From Pseudoalteromonas sp. T1lg88 (lineage in GTDB: Bacteria; Pseudomonadota; Gammaproteobacteria; Enterobacterales; Alteromonadaceae), in NCBI RefSeq assembly GCF_002964765.1, contig NZ_PQCF01000026.1, positions 39,296-103,295 of the forward strand: 64,000 nt of DNA, in the 5' to 3' direction. The translations under genes were made by a program, and so were the position numbers. The notes beneath the pieces were generated by a model. The model did not search any database, was not told the origin of the DNA, and worked only from the letters and a program-made list of their open reading frames with translations. Positions 32,201 through 39,989 of this stretch are shown piece after piece. The number at the start of each line of letters is the position of its first letter. Positions within the stretch are counted from its first letter, which is position 1.

Positions 32201-32224
32201 AACCCGCTTTTTAGCGGGTTTTTG
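32201..32224 (+). terminator. terminator downstream of the photolyase genes
   Basis: AACCCGC/GCGGGTT forms a 7-bp stem with a 6-nt loop followed by TTT. It is 240 nt after the photolyase stop, so assignment to that operon is an inference. Confidence 0.75.
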
Positions 32225-32275
32225 GGGATGCCCTAATTGGCTTTTTTACTATTTTTTATGTGGTTATGTGAGCCT

Positions 32276-32932
32276 TTATTTAACAATTATCTTTGCGTCC
32301 TTATAATTCAATATAACTCGTAATTCTTTTACTCCTTGTACTTCTACTGGTTGCATAACAATGCTAATTGGTTGCTCAATTCTTTGAATAAGATCCTTGG
32401 AAAACTGCTCCGGTGAATCCTGTTGGGAGTAATCAAGAACGGCAGCGCAAACCTCATCATTGCAGCCAATACTTCTCGGCAACATTCCATTATTGGATTG
32501 AGCAACATCGTGAACTGTATTTCGAAACTGCTGTTCGAACTCTTGGTTAATTCCGGTGCTTTGAAGTTGATATACTAGAGAATCAAAGTTTTTTAATCTA
32601 AATGCCGTTTCGATTGAGGTATCAGAAAGGCCACCTTCGTTCGAGGATAGGTTATTAATCAGGTTGTCTATAGAAGAGGCATCGTCATGCTGGATCCTGT
32701 CATCCAGTTTTATAGTTATTCCTGAAGCTTTTATAGTATTAATAGAGATCTTGTTTTCGTCAGGGAGCTGTTCTGCCGAATTCAATGGATCCATAGCGTT
32801 ATAATAATCTGTTGAATCTGCTGGTTGATTAAACACAGTGTCGTTGGTCGGGGGGGGAGATTTGGGTGAATAGAGGAATACTAACGTTGCAACAACGCTA
32901 AGCCCTATTAGTAGTAAATATAGTTTTTTCAT
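32276..32932 (-). CDS. hypothetical membrane-anchored protein
   Basis: Unrecognised protein of 218 residues. Residues 4-22 form a hydrophobic N-terminal anchor or signal, followed by a proline-rich linker (SPKSPPPTND). The rest is hydrophilic with two cysteines close together (IGCNDEVC), a possible disulfide in the periplasm. The region is more AT-rich than the core genes, suggesting an accessory gene. It lies downstream of a small secreted protein gene on the same strand but after that gene's terminator. Confidence 0.65.
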   Translation of the reverse strand: MKKLYLLLIGLSVVATLVFLYSPKSPPPTNDTVFNQPADSTDYYNAMDPLNSAEQLPDENKISINTIKASGITIKLDDRIQHDDASSIDNLINNLSSNEGGLSDTSIETAFRLKNFDSLVYQLQSTGINQEFEQQFRNTVHDVAQSNNGMLPRSIGCNDEVCAAVLDYSQQDSPEQFSKDLIQRIEQPISIVMQPVEVQGVKELRVILNYKDAKIIVK

Positions 32933-32954
32933 AAGTGAACTCTCTAACTGACAC

Positions 32955-32999
32955 TAAAAAAGCATAAAGCACCTAACAACCGAAGTCATTGTTAGGTGC
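32955..32999 (-). terminator. terminator after the small secreted protein gene
   Basis: GCACCTAACAA/TTGTTAGGTGC is a perfect 11-bp stem with a 9-nt loop. On the minus strand it is followed by TTTATGCTTTTTT. Confidence 0.82.
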
Positions 33000-33014
33000 G
33001 CCTATTACTAGGCT

Positions 33015-33215
33015 CTATTCTATTATGATCACGTCTCGCCTGAGCTCAGCGACAGTTCCTCCACAACAATCGCCGATCGTCATAGGAGGTCCGGAGTCAA
33101 TGCTACAAGAGTTAGAGCATTCATAAGTAGTTCCATTTACAGTCACTTTGTCCGCATAGCTAACACCGGAAAAAGCAAACGTTGCTAATATTGATGTAAA
33201 AAATATTTTTTTCAA
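33015..33215 (-). CDS. small secreted cysteine-rich protein
   Basis: Unrecognised 66-residue protein with a clear signal peptide (cleavage probably after SYA at 19-21), leaving about 45 residues with four cysteines (ECSNSC and DCCGG). The cysteines could form two disulfides in the periplasm or outside. A good sigma70-type promoter lies upstream and a strong terminator downstream, so it appears to be a stand-alone expressed gene. Confidence 0.6.
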   Translation of the reverse strand: MKKIFFTSILATFAFSGVSYADKVTVNGTTYECSNSCSIDSGPPMTIGDCCGGTVAELRRDVIIIE

Positions 33216-33353
33216 AGCACTGTCTCCCCAGTTGATTATTTATTGGAGAGATAACTCTAAAGACTGCAGAATAAAGCGAAAGTAATTATCTACGTACATC
33301 GTCTCCATTTCTCCTTATTTTCAAGCTTTAAAATTACCTAAAGCTGAGAATAA

Positions 33354-33382
33354 ATATTGTAAAAACTTTTTATTTTTGTCAA
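33354..33382 (-). promoter_or_regulatory. sigma70 promoter for the small secreted protein gene
   Basis: On the minus strand TTGACA (33382-33377) is followed after 17 nt by CAATAT (33359-33354). An overlapping TACAAT gives a 15-nt spacer. It predicts a leader of about 130 nt. Confidence 0.6.
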
Positions 33383-33537
33383 GCACAATTAAAATATTTA
33401 TACAAAATATAGTAAACCGAATAAACTGGACACTCACTCTAATATTTCACACTAAGCATTGACTACACCCCGAATTCAGATATCGCAAAATGATCAGATG
33501 CTATAATGTTGGCTAGTTTAACTATAGTGGTCCTCGA
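33383..33537. repeat. solo copy of RAYT-transposase upstream sequence
   Basis: Within this gene-free stretch, 33428-33480 resembles the sequence just upstream of the transposase gene (58071-58127). Shared blocks are GACAC-CACTC, ATTTCACACT and CATTGACTACAC, then GAAT. No transposase gene remains here, so this looks like the end or leader of a lost or non-autonomous copy. The outer limits cannot be fixed by eye. Confidence 0.5.
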
Positions 33538-34026
33538 TCATCCCAACAACAAGCTCTCATCTATGGCGCGAAAATGACTGGATGCATTAATTAACGATGC
33601 GGCGGTGAGCTTTTCGCTGCTATACACTTCCACACGCTTGTTTTTTTCGTCCCGTAACTTTTTCGCTAACAGGTCAAAATCGCCATCGCCGGAGAGTAAA
33701 ATGGTGGTGTCGGTTTGGCTACCATATTCAATGGCGTCCAGGGTAATGCCCACATCCCAGTCCCCTTTCGCCGAGCCATCGGCGCGTTGAATAAAAGGCT
33801 TAAGCTTGACCTCAAAGCCGATGGCACGAAGGATATTTTGGAATTCCCGCTGCTTGTTATCGCCCCTGTCGATGGCGTAGGCGATGGCCTTTTCAATGCG
33901 ATATTGGCCGCTGACTTCACGCCAAAAAGCGTTGTAATCGAAGTTGCGTGCAAAGGTTTCGCGACAGGTATAATAAATATTTTGCACATCGACAAAAATT
34001 GCGGCGCTGGGCAGTTCGGTGCTCAT
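33538..34026 (-). CDS. NYN-domain protein (LabA/DUF88-like)
   Basis: PIN-like NYN domain of 162 residues, a fold associated with ribonucleases and RNA-processing enzymes. Acidic positions expected at the metal site are visible: D near the start (AIFVDVQNIYY), DRGD, DWDVGI and the C-terminal LLSGDGDFDLLA. The ATG at 34026 is preferred over 34062 because AAGGA lies 8 nt upstream. It is followed closely by no other minus-strand gene; a small gene lies upstream on the same strand with a 14-nt gap. Confidence 0.83.
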   Translation of the reverse strand: MSTELPSAAIFVDVQNIYYTCRETFARNFDYNAFWREVSGQYRIEKAIAYAIDRGDNKQREFQNILRAIGFEVKLKPFIQRADGSAKGDWDVGITLDAIEYGSQTDTTILLSGDGDFDLLAKKLRDEKNKRVEVYSSEKLTAASLINASSHFRAIDESLLLG

Positions 34027-34040
34027 ACTTTGAGTCCTTG

Positions 34041-34382
34041 TTATTTTAACCGTTTTGCCCAATTCCCCCTATGGTGAATCTGGCATTCTTGTTCGCTGTC
34101 GTAGACTAACTGTTTGGTCTTATTAATCGGGCTCAGCCCTATCACTTTAAGAGCCTTAACTAGCTCGTCTTCAACTAACGCTCGGGTATCGCTTGCTAAA
34201 TATGCCTCTAACTCATCGTCCGTGGTAAAAACAAGGGTGAGTGTGAGGCTCTTTTGTGGGCTTTTCCAGTCTATTTTATGAGTTAACCAGCAAAAGCCGG
34301 CAATGGCTTTACAATGATCGTCACAAATTTCGGTGAGTAGGTCACGCAATTGTTTATCGCGCTTTTTATCCGTTTTAGTCAC
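34041..34382 (-). CDS. conserved hypothetical protein
   Basis: Charged protein of about 113 residues, not confidently assigned to a family. It is rich in Lys, Asp and Glu with a central hydrophobic strand (SLTLTLVFTTDDE). A GTG start at 34382 is chosen, giving TKTDKKRDKQLRDLLTEICDDHC at the N terminus (shown here as a description, not a family match). Starting further upstream at a TTG would run through the Hsp20 terminator hairpin, which is unlikely. Probably co-transcribed with the NYN gene 14 nt downstream. Confidence 0.6.
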   Translation of the reverse strand: MTKTDKKRDKQLRDLLTEICDDHCKAIAGFCWLTHKIDWKSPQKSLTLTLVFTTDDELEAYLASDTRALVEDELVKALKVIGLSPINKTKQLVYDSEQECQIHHRGNWAKRLK

Positions 34383-34396
34383 ATCGGGCTCTAAAT

Positions 34397-34424
34397 AATA
34401 AAAACGCCGCCCAAAAGGGCGGCG
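34397..34424 (-). terminator. terminator after hsp20
   Basis: CGCCGCCC/GGGCGGCG forms an 8-bp GC stem with a 4-nt loop. On the minus strand it is followed by TTTTTATTATT. Confidence 0.9.
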
Positions 34425-34448
34425 TATCAAAGGGAGAATGGCAAGTAA

Positions 34449-34895
34449 TTATTTACTCTCTAGCAACTTACCTGTGCCAATTTCAATTTTGCGCGGCTTT
34501 AATGCCTCTGGAATTTCGCGCTGCAGGTCAATCACCAGCAGGCCATTTTCCAAACTTGCGGCCAACACTTTGACATGGTCGCCCAGCTGGAACTTACGCT
34601 CGAAGTTGCGCTCAGCAATCCCTTGGTGGATAAACTTGCGCTCTTCTGTCGATTCTTTGGCGGCCTTTGTTCCGGTAACCTTGAGCGTGTTATTCTCCGA
34701 CTCAATGGTCAGCTCGCTTTCGCTGAAACCGGCTACGGCCATGGTAATTCTGTACTGATCTTTACCCAGTGCCTCTATGTTATACGGCGGGTAACTTGGT
34801 TGTTTATCGGTGCGTGCCGCTGCATCCATAAGTGATGCCAGGTGATCAAAACCGATAAATGAACGATATAGTGGAGAAAGGTCTACTGTACGCAT
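34449..34895 (-). CDS. ibpA: small heat-shock protein Hsp20 (IbpA-type)
   Basis: ATP-independent holdase of 148 residues binding unfolded proteins at the surface of aggregates. The N-terminal RTVDLSPLYRSFIGFDHL resembles E. coli IbpA/IbpB. The alpha-crystallin domain spans about 35-125 (YNIEALGKDQYRITMAVAGF to LENGLLVIDL). The C-terminal IXI-type motif is IEI (KPRKIEIGTG). Its leader folds into a ROSE-like thermometer that hides the ribosome site, so translation should rise with heat. Confidence 0.92.
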   Translation of the reverse strand: MRTVDLSPLYRSFIGFDHLASLMDAAARTDKQPSYPPYNIEALGKDQYRITMAVAGFSESELTIESENNTLKVTGTKAAKESTEERKFIHQGIAERNFERKFQLGDHVKVLAASLENGLLVIDLQREIPEALKPRKIEIGTGKLLESK

Positions 34896-34953
34896 AATAA
34901 TATCCTTAATTTAAGCAATATTTGGCGGTTGTTTTTCTGCTGAACAAACAACC
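34896..34953 (-). promoter_or_regulatory. ROSE-like RNA thermometer in the hsp20 leader
   Basis: Immediately upstream of the ATG, the minus strand reads AUAUUGCUU-AAAUU-AAGGAUAU (34921-34900). It pairs the AAGGA ribosome site with UUGCUU, leaving one bulged G and a U-G pair, the arrangement that defines ROSE elements. A second, more stable 8-bp hairpin GGUUGUUU/AAACAACC lies just 5' (34953-34927). The match is by eye; melting was not computed. Confidence 0.75.
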
Positions 34954-34996
34954 TTTATATATAAATATCAATAACTTTGTTTTGGTTGGGACCCTT

Positions 34997-35032
34997 TATG
35001 GCGTCCTCATAATCAGATGTATGGACGCCATA
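34997..35032. promoter_or_regulatory. 10-bp inverted repeat between hsp20 and the redoxin gene
   Basis: TATGGCGTCC and GGACGCCATA are perfect inverted repeats separated by 16 nt, in the otherwise AT-rich gap between divergent hsp20 and redoxin genes. It could be an operator or a hairpin in the hsp20 upstream transcript. It does not match the CIRCE element. Confidence 0.45.
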
Positions 35033-35114
35033 TATATTTTCAAGATAATAATTTCACATTTTTCTTAAAAAAGCCGGTCTACAATATGTATCAATTTGAA
35101 ACTAAAGAATTTTT

Positions 35115-35606
35115 ATGAAGAAGTTTTTTTTCCAACTTGTGCTGATGGCGGTGGTATTTTTCGCGGTGAGCGCCTATCAGGAGCGTAACCTCTTGTCTGC
35201 CGACCACAGCCCGGCGCCTTATTTTTCCCTGCCGCAATTACACAGCGATACCCGCTTTAGTATTAAGGAACTGCAAGGGCAAAAAACCCTGGTATATTTT
35301 TTCGCCCCCTGGTGCTCTGTGTGCAAGTTGTCTATGCCGAATTTACAAAAAGCCATGGACAAGGGCGATGTTCACGCCATCGCCATTGCCCTGGACTATC
35401 AATCCAAGACGCAGGTACAAGAATTTGTCGATGATTTACAGCTGACAATGCCTATACTTTTAGGTAGCGAATACACCGCACAGCAATATAAAATATCCGC
35501 CTTTCCAACCTATTACGTGATTGATGAGTCTTTATTGATCAGTGCACGGGCAATGGGTTACTCCACTGAGTTGGGTATTAAATTAAGAGGTAGATCAGAT
35601 GATTAA
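35115..35606 (+). CDS. membrane-anchored thioredoxin-like (TlpA/redoxin) protein
   Basis: Periplasm-facing redoxin of 163 residues. Residues 3-20 form an N-terminal anchor or signal. The thioredoxin fold carries a CSVC active site (C67, C70) in YFFAPWCSVCK and the cis-proline region SAFPTYYV. Such proteins act in disulfide exchange or cytochrome c and peroxide-related redox. The stop overlaps the start of the Kelch gene by 8 nt, so the two are coupled. Confidence 0.87.
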   Translation: MKKFFFQLVLMAVVFFAVSAYQERNLLSADHSPAPYFSLPQLHSDTRFSIKELQGQKTLVYFFAPWCSVCKLSMPNLQKAMDKGDVHAIAIALDYQSKTQVQEFVDDLQLTMPILLGSEYTAQQYKISAFPTYYVIDESLLISARAMGYSTELGIKLRGRSDD

Positions 35607-36645
35607 AATGCTTTGCGCCGCCATGGGCCTGGCCCTGTGTGGCCCCCTGTTCGCCGCAGAGTTACCGGCACTCCCGGAACCTGTCAGTAATAATGCTGTG
35701 GCCAAGGTGGACACAGATCAAGGCAGTTATTTCCTCAGCTTTATGGGTCTTGGGGCGGGTAAAACGCACCTGGATATCCATAACAAGGTGTGGGCATTAA
35801 AGCTTGGCAGCAATGCCTGGCACACTAAAGCGCCCGTTCCGGCCTCAACCCAGCTTACCGGACGCCTTGCAGCCACCGCCGTGGGTGTAGGTAAATACGC
35901 CTATGTGTTTGGTGGTTATACAGTGGCTGCCGATAATACCGAGCTATCTGTACCGGATGCCTACCGCTATGACGTGGAGAAAGATCAGTATCAGCGCTTG
36001 GCCAACATGCCGGTGCCGGTAGACGACAGCGTCGCCCTTAATTACAACGACCAATACATCTATCTGATCAGCGGCTGGCACAACGACGGCAATGTCAATC
36101 TAGTGCAGGTTTACGATATCGCCAAAGACAGCTGGTCTCAGGCCTCACCCTTCCTTGGCGATGCGGTATTTGGCCATGCCGGGGCCATTAAAGATAACCT
36201 GATGATCATTTGTGACGGGGTTAAAACCGTGGCCTTTGCCGATAAGCACCGTGGTTTTGCCGCCAAGGCCCAGTGCCTTAAAGGGGTTATCGACCCACAA
36301 GACCCACGCGAGATCTCATGGCACAGCCTGACTCATCCAACAGGCAAAGCACACTACCGCATGGCGGCGGGCACCATTAATGGCAACCTGGTATTTATTG
36401 GCGGCTCACCCAATCCCTACAACTATAATGGCATAGGGTATAATGGCAAACCCAGCTCGCCCTCAAGCCAGGTATGGCGCTTTGATATTCCCAGCAATCG
36501 CTGGCAACGCATGGAGCACGCCCAAAAGGCAACCATGGATCACCGAGGCCTGCTTGCCCATGAAGGCACCGCGTACCGCATCGGCGGCATTGGCGAGAAA
36601 CAAAAGGTGTTAGACCAGATCACACCGTATCGATTTAAATTTTAG
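35599..36645 (+). CDS. secreted Kelch-repeat beta-propeller protein
   Basis: Protein of 348 residues with a signal peptide (cleavage near FAA at 18-20) and repeated Kelch motifs: KYAYVFGGYTV, YIYLISGWHND, NLVFIGGSPNP, each preceded by a D-x-W/Q segment. It should fold as a six-bladed propeller in the periplasm. It resembles N-acetylneuraminate epimerase-like propellers only in general fold. Coupled to the redoxin gene upstream; ppiC follows after 10 nt. Confidence 0.8.
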   Translation: MIKMLCAAMGLALCGPLFAAELPALPEPVSNNAVAKVDTDQGSYFLSFMGLGAGKTHLDIHNKVWALKLGSNAWHTKAPVPASTQLTGRLAATAVGVGKYAYVFGGYTVAADNTELSVPDAYRYDVEKDQYQRLANMPVPVDDSVALNYNDQYIYLISGWHNDGNVNLVQVYDIAKDSWSQASPFLGDAVFGHAGAIKDNLMIICDGVKTVAFADKHRGFAAKAQCLKGVIDPQDPREISWHSLTHPTGKAHYRMAAGTINGNLVFIGGSPNPYNYNGIGYNGKPSSPSSQVWRFDIPSNRWQRMEHAQKATMDHRGLLAHEGTAYRIGGIGEKQKVLDQITPYRFKF

Positions 36646-36655
36646 GAGTAAAACC

Positions 36656-36934
36656 ATGGCCAAAGCCTGTGCCTATCACATTCTCGTGAAGAGCAAAGAA
36701 GAGTGTTTAGCAATTAAAGCCAAACTGGATAAAGGCGGTGATTTCAATAAGCTTGCGAAGCAATACTCAACCTGCCCGTCGAAAAAACGCGGTGGCGATC
36801 TCGGCGAATTTGAACGCGGCACCATGGTCAAGGCTTTTGACGATGTGGTCTTTAAAAAGCCGCTTTTTGAGGTGCACGGCCCGGTAAAAACCAAGTTCGG
36901 TTATCACCTGATTAAAACCGTTTATCGCACTTAA
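36656..36934 (+). CDS. ppiC: parvulin-type peptidyl-prolyl isomerase PpiC
   Basis: Single-domain rotamase of 92 residues without signal peptide, like E. coli PpiC (parvulin). The AxHILVKSKEE start, FxxLAKQYSTCPSKKRGGDLGEF core and FGYHLIK end are diagnostic. TAGGAG lies 7 nt before the ATG. Last gene of the redoxin-Kelch-ppiC group. Confidence 0.94.
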   Translation: MAKACAYHILVKSKEECLAIKAKLDKGGDFNKLAKQYSTCPSKKRGGDLGEFERGTMVKAFDDVVFKKPLFEVHGPVKTKFGYHLIKTVYRT

Positions 36935-37034
36935 TCGCTTTTAGCGAACGGATAAATCGTTTTTTGGCATTTTACCTGAGCCCTTAAGCTCGTTACACTG
37001 CACCTCGTACCTTAAAAGAAGCACTGGAGAGATT

Positions 37035-37301
37035 ATGTTAACTGTTATTTTTGGTCGAGATGGTTGTCCTTTTTGCGTGCGTGCAAAAGATGTCGCCAGT
37101 CAACTAGCCGAGCAACGTGATGATTTTAAATTCCGCTATGTGGATATCATCAAAGAAGGGATCAGCAAGGCAGATCTGGAGAAATCAGCCGGAAAACCTT
37201 GTGAAACCGTGCCGCAAATTTTTATCGGCCAAGAGCATATCGGTGGCTTTACAGAATTTGAAGCCTACGCCAAGGCAAACTTGGGTCTGTATCAAGAATA
37301 A
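37035..37301 (+). CDS. grxA: glutaredoxin 1 (GrxA family)
   Basis: Glutathione-dependent disulfide reductase of 88 residues. The active site is CPFC (11-14) in VIFGRDGCPFCVRAK, the GrxA version. TVPQIFIGQEHIGGFTEFEAY contains the cis-proline TVP and the GSH-binding GG. Single gene with its own terminator. Confidence 0.94.
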   Translation: MLTVIFGRDGCPFCVRAKDVASQLAEQRDDFKFRYVDIIKEGISKADLEKSAGKPCETVPQIFIGQEHIGGFTEFEAYAKANLGLYQE

Positions 37302-37314
37302 CAGCTGCCCTAAA

Positions 37315-37341
37315 GCGCCGCTCACCCAAGCGGCGTTTTCA
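37315..37341 (+). terminator. terminator after grxA
   Basis: CGCCGC/GCGGCG forms a 6-bp stem with an 8-nt loop followed by TTTTC. Confidence 0.78.
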
Positions 37342-37634
37342 TTTGTTCATAAAACAAACTAAAAATTAAAAAAACAAGCGTAGCCCGAAACAAATCAATA
37401 AACACCTCATTTTCAGCATTTTTATCCTGCCATTTCTACTTTGGGCAAGGACTAAAAAACTCTTTATTCGCTAACAGAAAACCCTTTATTTATGCCGTTT
37501 ACACAGGTTTCCTAAAATGCGCCTGATTAAATTTCATACAAAACCAATCACATAGGAAATAGTTTCAATTTATACAAGCAATTACTGCTTCATTCCTGTA
37601 CAATGCGCGCTCTTTGAATTCCTGAGGCGTTTTA
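37342..37634. other. long AT-rich leader region of deaD
   Basis: No gene is visible. A TACAAT hexamer at about 37600 in TTCCTGTACAATGCGC could be a -10 element close to the gene. Long 5' leaders are known for deaD mRNAs in enterics, but no particular structure was recognised here. Confidence 0.35.
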
Positions 37635-39482
37635 ATGTCAGAACCAGTCACCTTTGAGTCGTTGAACCTTTCTCCTGCTATCTTAAAAGCAGTGGAACAG
37701 TTGGGTTATGAGACTCCTTCCGAGATCCAAACTCAATGTATTCCCCTTTTACTCGACAAAAAGGATGTCTTGGGAATGGCGCAAACAGGTACAGGTAAAA
37801 CTGCTGCCTTTGCTTTGCCTTTATTGAACAACATTGATGCCGATGCTAAGCATCCGCAGATCCTTGTACTTACCCCCACTCGTGAGCTTGCTATCCAGGT
37901 AGCGGAAGCGTTCGAGCAATATGCAAAATTTACTAGGGGCGTAGAAGTCCTAGCACTTTACGGTGGCCAGAGCTACGGTATCCAGCTAAGTGCATTGCGT
38001 CGCGGCGCACAAATCATAGTCGCGACCCCTGGTCGCTTATTGGATCACATCAGCCGTAAGTCTATCGACCTATCTCGTCTTAGCGCACTTGTGCTGGACG
38101 AAGCAGATGAAATGCTGCGCATGGGCTTTATCGACGATGTAGAAAGCATCATGGCGCAAACGCCAGAAGACAAGCAAACCTGTTTGTTCTCTGCGACTAT
38201 GCCAAAACAAATTCAGTCTATCTGTAAAACCTACCTGCAAGACGCCGAGCAAGTGCGCATCACGCCACGTAACAGCACGGTATCGACCATAGAACAGGTT
38301 TACTGGCAAGCCCGCGTACACAAGAACAACGCTATCGTGCGCTTCTTGGAAGCGGAAACGTTTGACGCCGCTATCGTATTCGTACGTACCCGTAATGACA
38401 CGGTACAGTTGGCAGAACTACTAGAGCGTGAAGGTTTCTCTGCGGCACCGCTTAACGGCGACATGAACCAGCAAGCCCGTGAGCGCACCGTAGACCGTCT
38501 GAAGAGCGGCTTACTTGATATCGTTATTGCTACCGACGTAGCGGCCCGTGGCCTTGATGTTGAACGCATCAGTCTGGTTGTGAACTACGATATCCCACAA
38601 GACAGTGAAGCCTATGTACACCGTATCGGTCGTACCGGTCGTGCTGGTCGCCAAGGTAAGGCCATCTTGTTTGTTAAGGGTAACGAGCGTTACCTGCTTA
38701 AAAACATTATACGCCACACCAAGAGCGACATCGCAGAAGTACAGCTACCAAGTGCTAAAATGGTTGAGCAAAAGCGTATCGACGCCCTTGAAACCAAGAT
38801 TGCGGCAGCCCTTGAGCACAAAGACAGCGAGTTCTTTGCCCAGGTTGCCAGTTCAATCGGTAACAAGCTGCAACTTAGCCAAGGCGACCTTGCCGCAGCC
38901 CTGCTATGCCTAGCGCAACAGCAGACGCCATTGAAAGTGGAAGAGATCAAAGCGAAGGAACGTCCAGAGCGCGGTGAGCGCAACGACCGAAATGAGCGCC
39001 GTAACGAACGCGGTGACCGAGGTGAGCGTCGTCGCGACGATAACCGTCGTGATGGCGATAAGCCACGCCGTGAGCGTCGTGACTCAAACACACCTATGGA
39101 TACCTACCGTATCGAAGTAGGCCGTGAGCACGGTGTACAGGTTAAAAACATCGTTGGCGCTATTGCTAATGAAGCTGACATCTCTAGCAAGTACATTGGC
39201 GACATTCGCTTGTTTGATGCTCACAGTACCGTTGAGCTACCTCAAGGCATGCCGGCTGAGAAAGTGGCACACTTCCAGAAGGTATACATCTGTAAGCGCC
39301 CAATGAAGCTAACATTGAGCCCTTCTGAAGCGAATGCGCCACGTGAGCCACGTGAGCAACGTGATTCACGTCCACCACGTGATCGTAATGAACGCAGTGA
39401 AGGCAAGAAGCGCAGCTTCCGTGACCCTAATGCGAAAAGCAAAGCACCGCGCAAAGAGCGCCGCGCTGTAAGCTTTCAGTAA
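37635..39482 (+). CDS. deaD: ATP-dependent RNA helicase DeaD (CsdA)
   Basis: DEAD-box helicase of 615 residues assisting ribosome assembly and mRNA decay, notably in the cold. The Q motif is near the start ([26 protein letters not shown]), motif I AQTGTGKT is at 49-56, motif II is DEAD near 155, motif III SAT, and [11 protein letters not shown] is near 335. A DbpA-type RNA-binding domain is in the C-terminal third. It is flanked by Arg/Glu/Asp-rich repeats ([15 protein letters not shown], about 440-485) and a basic tail. Confidence 0.96.
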   Translation: MSEPVTFESLNLSPAILKAVEQLGYETPSEIQTQCIPLLLDKKDVLGMAQTGTGKTAAFALPLLNNIDADAKHPQILVLTPTRELAIQVAEAFEQYAKFTRGVEVLALYGGQSYGIQLSALRRGAQIIVATPGRLLDHISRKSIDLSRLSALVLDEADEMLRMGFIDDVESIMAQTPEDKQTCLFSATMPKQIQSICKTYLQDAEQVRITPRNSTVSTIEQVYWQARVHKNNAIVRFLEAETFDAAIVFVRTRNDTVQLAELLEREGFSAAPLNGDMNQQARERTVDRLKSGLLDIVIATDVAARGLDVERISLVVNYDIPQDSEAYVHRIGRTGRAGRQGKAILFVKGNERYLLKNIIRHTKSDIAEVQLPSAKMVEQKRIDALETKIAAALEHKDSEFFAQVASSIGNKLQLSQGDLAAALLCLAQQQTPLKVEEIKAKERPERGERNDRNERRNERGDRGERRRDDNRRDGDKPRRERRDSNTPMDTYRIEVGREHGVQVKNIVGAIANEADISSKYIGDIRLFDAHSTVELPQGMPAEKVAHFQKVYICKRPMKLTLSPSEANAPREPREQRDSRPPRDRNERSEGKKRSFRDPNAKSKAPRKERRAVSFQ

Positions 39483-39500
39483 TTGCACTCGCAATAGTTA

Positions 39501-39526
39501 AAAAAACCGCCTCAGGGCGGTTTTTT
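39501..39526 (+). terminator. bidirectional terminator after deaD
   Basis: AAAAAACCGCC-TCAG-GGCGGTTTTTT gives a perfect stem extended by A-T pairs. It also serves the convergent oxygenase gene. Confidence 0.92.
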
Positions 39527-39531
39527 ATTGT

Positions 39532-39873
39532 CTAGTTATTACGTATCCAGCCAACACTGAAGACATATCGAGTACCTTCCTCTACCTCTGTGACTTCATG
39601 AGCATGCATATCGGGGCGAAACAATTTAATGCGCTTACTGGCATAGATGGGCTGCTCGCAGACGAACTCACCGCCTTTCCCCGCGGCTTTAATAACGATA
39701 TTAAGGCGATAGTGGCGGCCGGACTCCACCTTGTCTGTATGGCGCCTGATAAAACTACCTTGCTTAAAGCGCAACAGGTAACAATCAAACTTAATCGGCC
39801 AATAGGCACCGGCCAAAAACATTTTATCGTACCCAGATAATTGGCGGCCCATTTGCCATCGCAACCAACCCAT
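39532..39873 (-). CDS. putative 2OG-Fe(II) oxygenase
   Basis: Small protein of 113 residues with the prolyl-hydroxylase-like jelly-roll pattern. Iron ligands would be H and D in RRHTDKV and the distal H in HAHEVTEV; a distal Arg in EGTRYVFSVGWIR could bind 2-oxoglutarate. It is short for the superfamily, so it is a minimal domain. The ATG at 39873 has AAGG 7 nt upstream. Substrate unknown. Confidence 0.75.
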   Translation of the reverse strand: MGWLRWQMGRQLSGYDKMFLAGAYWPIKFDCYLLRFKQGSFIRRHTDKVESGRHYRLNIVIKAAGKGGEFVCEQPIYASKRIKLFRPDMHAHEVTEVEEGTRYVFSVGWIRNN

Positions 39874-39943
39874 AAGCTTACCTTGTTCACATAAACGGAC
39901 TATATCTTGCTGTTTATCAGCGGGTTTGGCAAATATCCAGGCA

Positions 39944-39970
39944 CAAAAAAACCGCGCCTAAGCGCGGTTT
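39944..39970 (-). terminator. terminator after the peroxiredoxin gene
   Basis: ACCGCGC/GCGCGGT forms a 7-bp stem with a 4-nt loop. On the minus strand it is followed by T residues (complement of AAAAAAA). Confidence 0.9.
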
Positions 39971-39989
39971 TTCAAACTAGGGTGAAACC

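Noticed and set aside
34997..35032. Inverted repeat upstream of hsp20 as a CIRCE/HrcA operator
   Set aside because: Sequence and spacing do not match TTAGCACTC-N9-GAGTGCTAA.
37715..39480. Arg/Glu repeats in deaD considered as a DNA repeat array or CRISPR
   Set aside because: They are codon-level repeats of an RNA-helicase tail, without spacers or constant repeat length. No CRISPR array was seen anywhere in the window.
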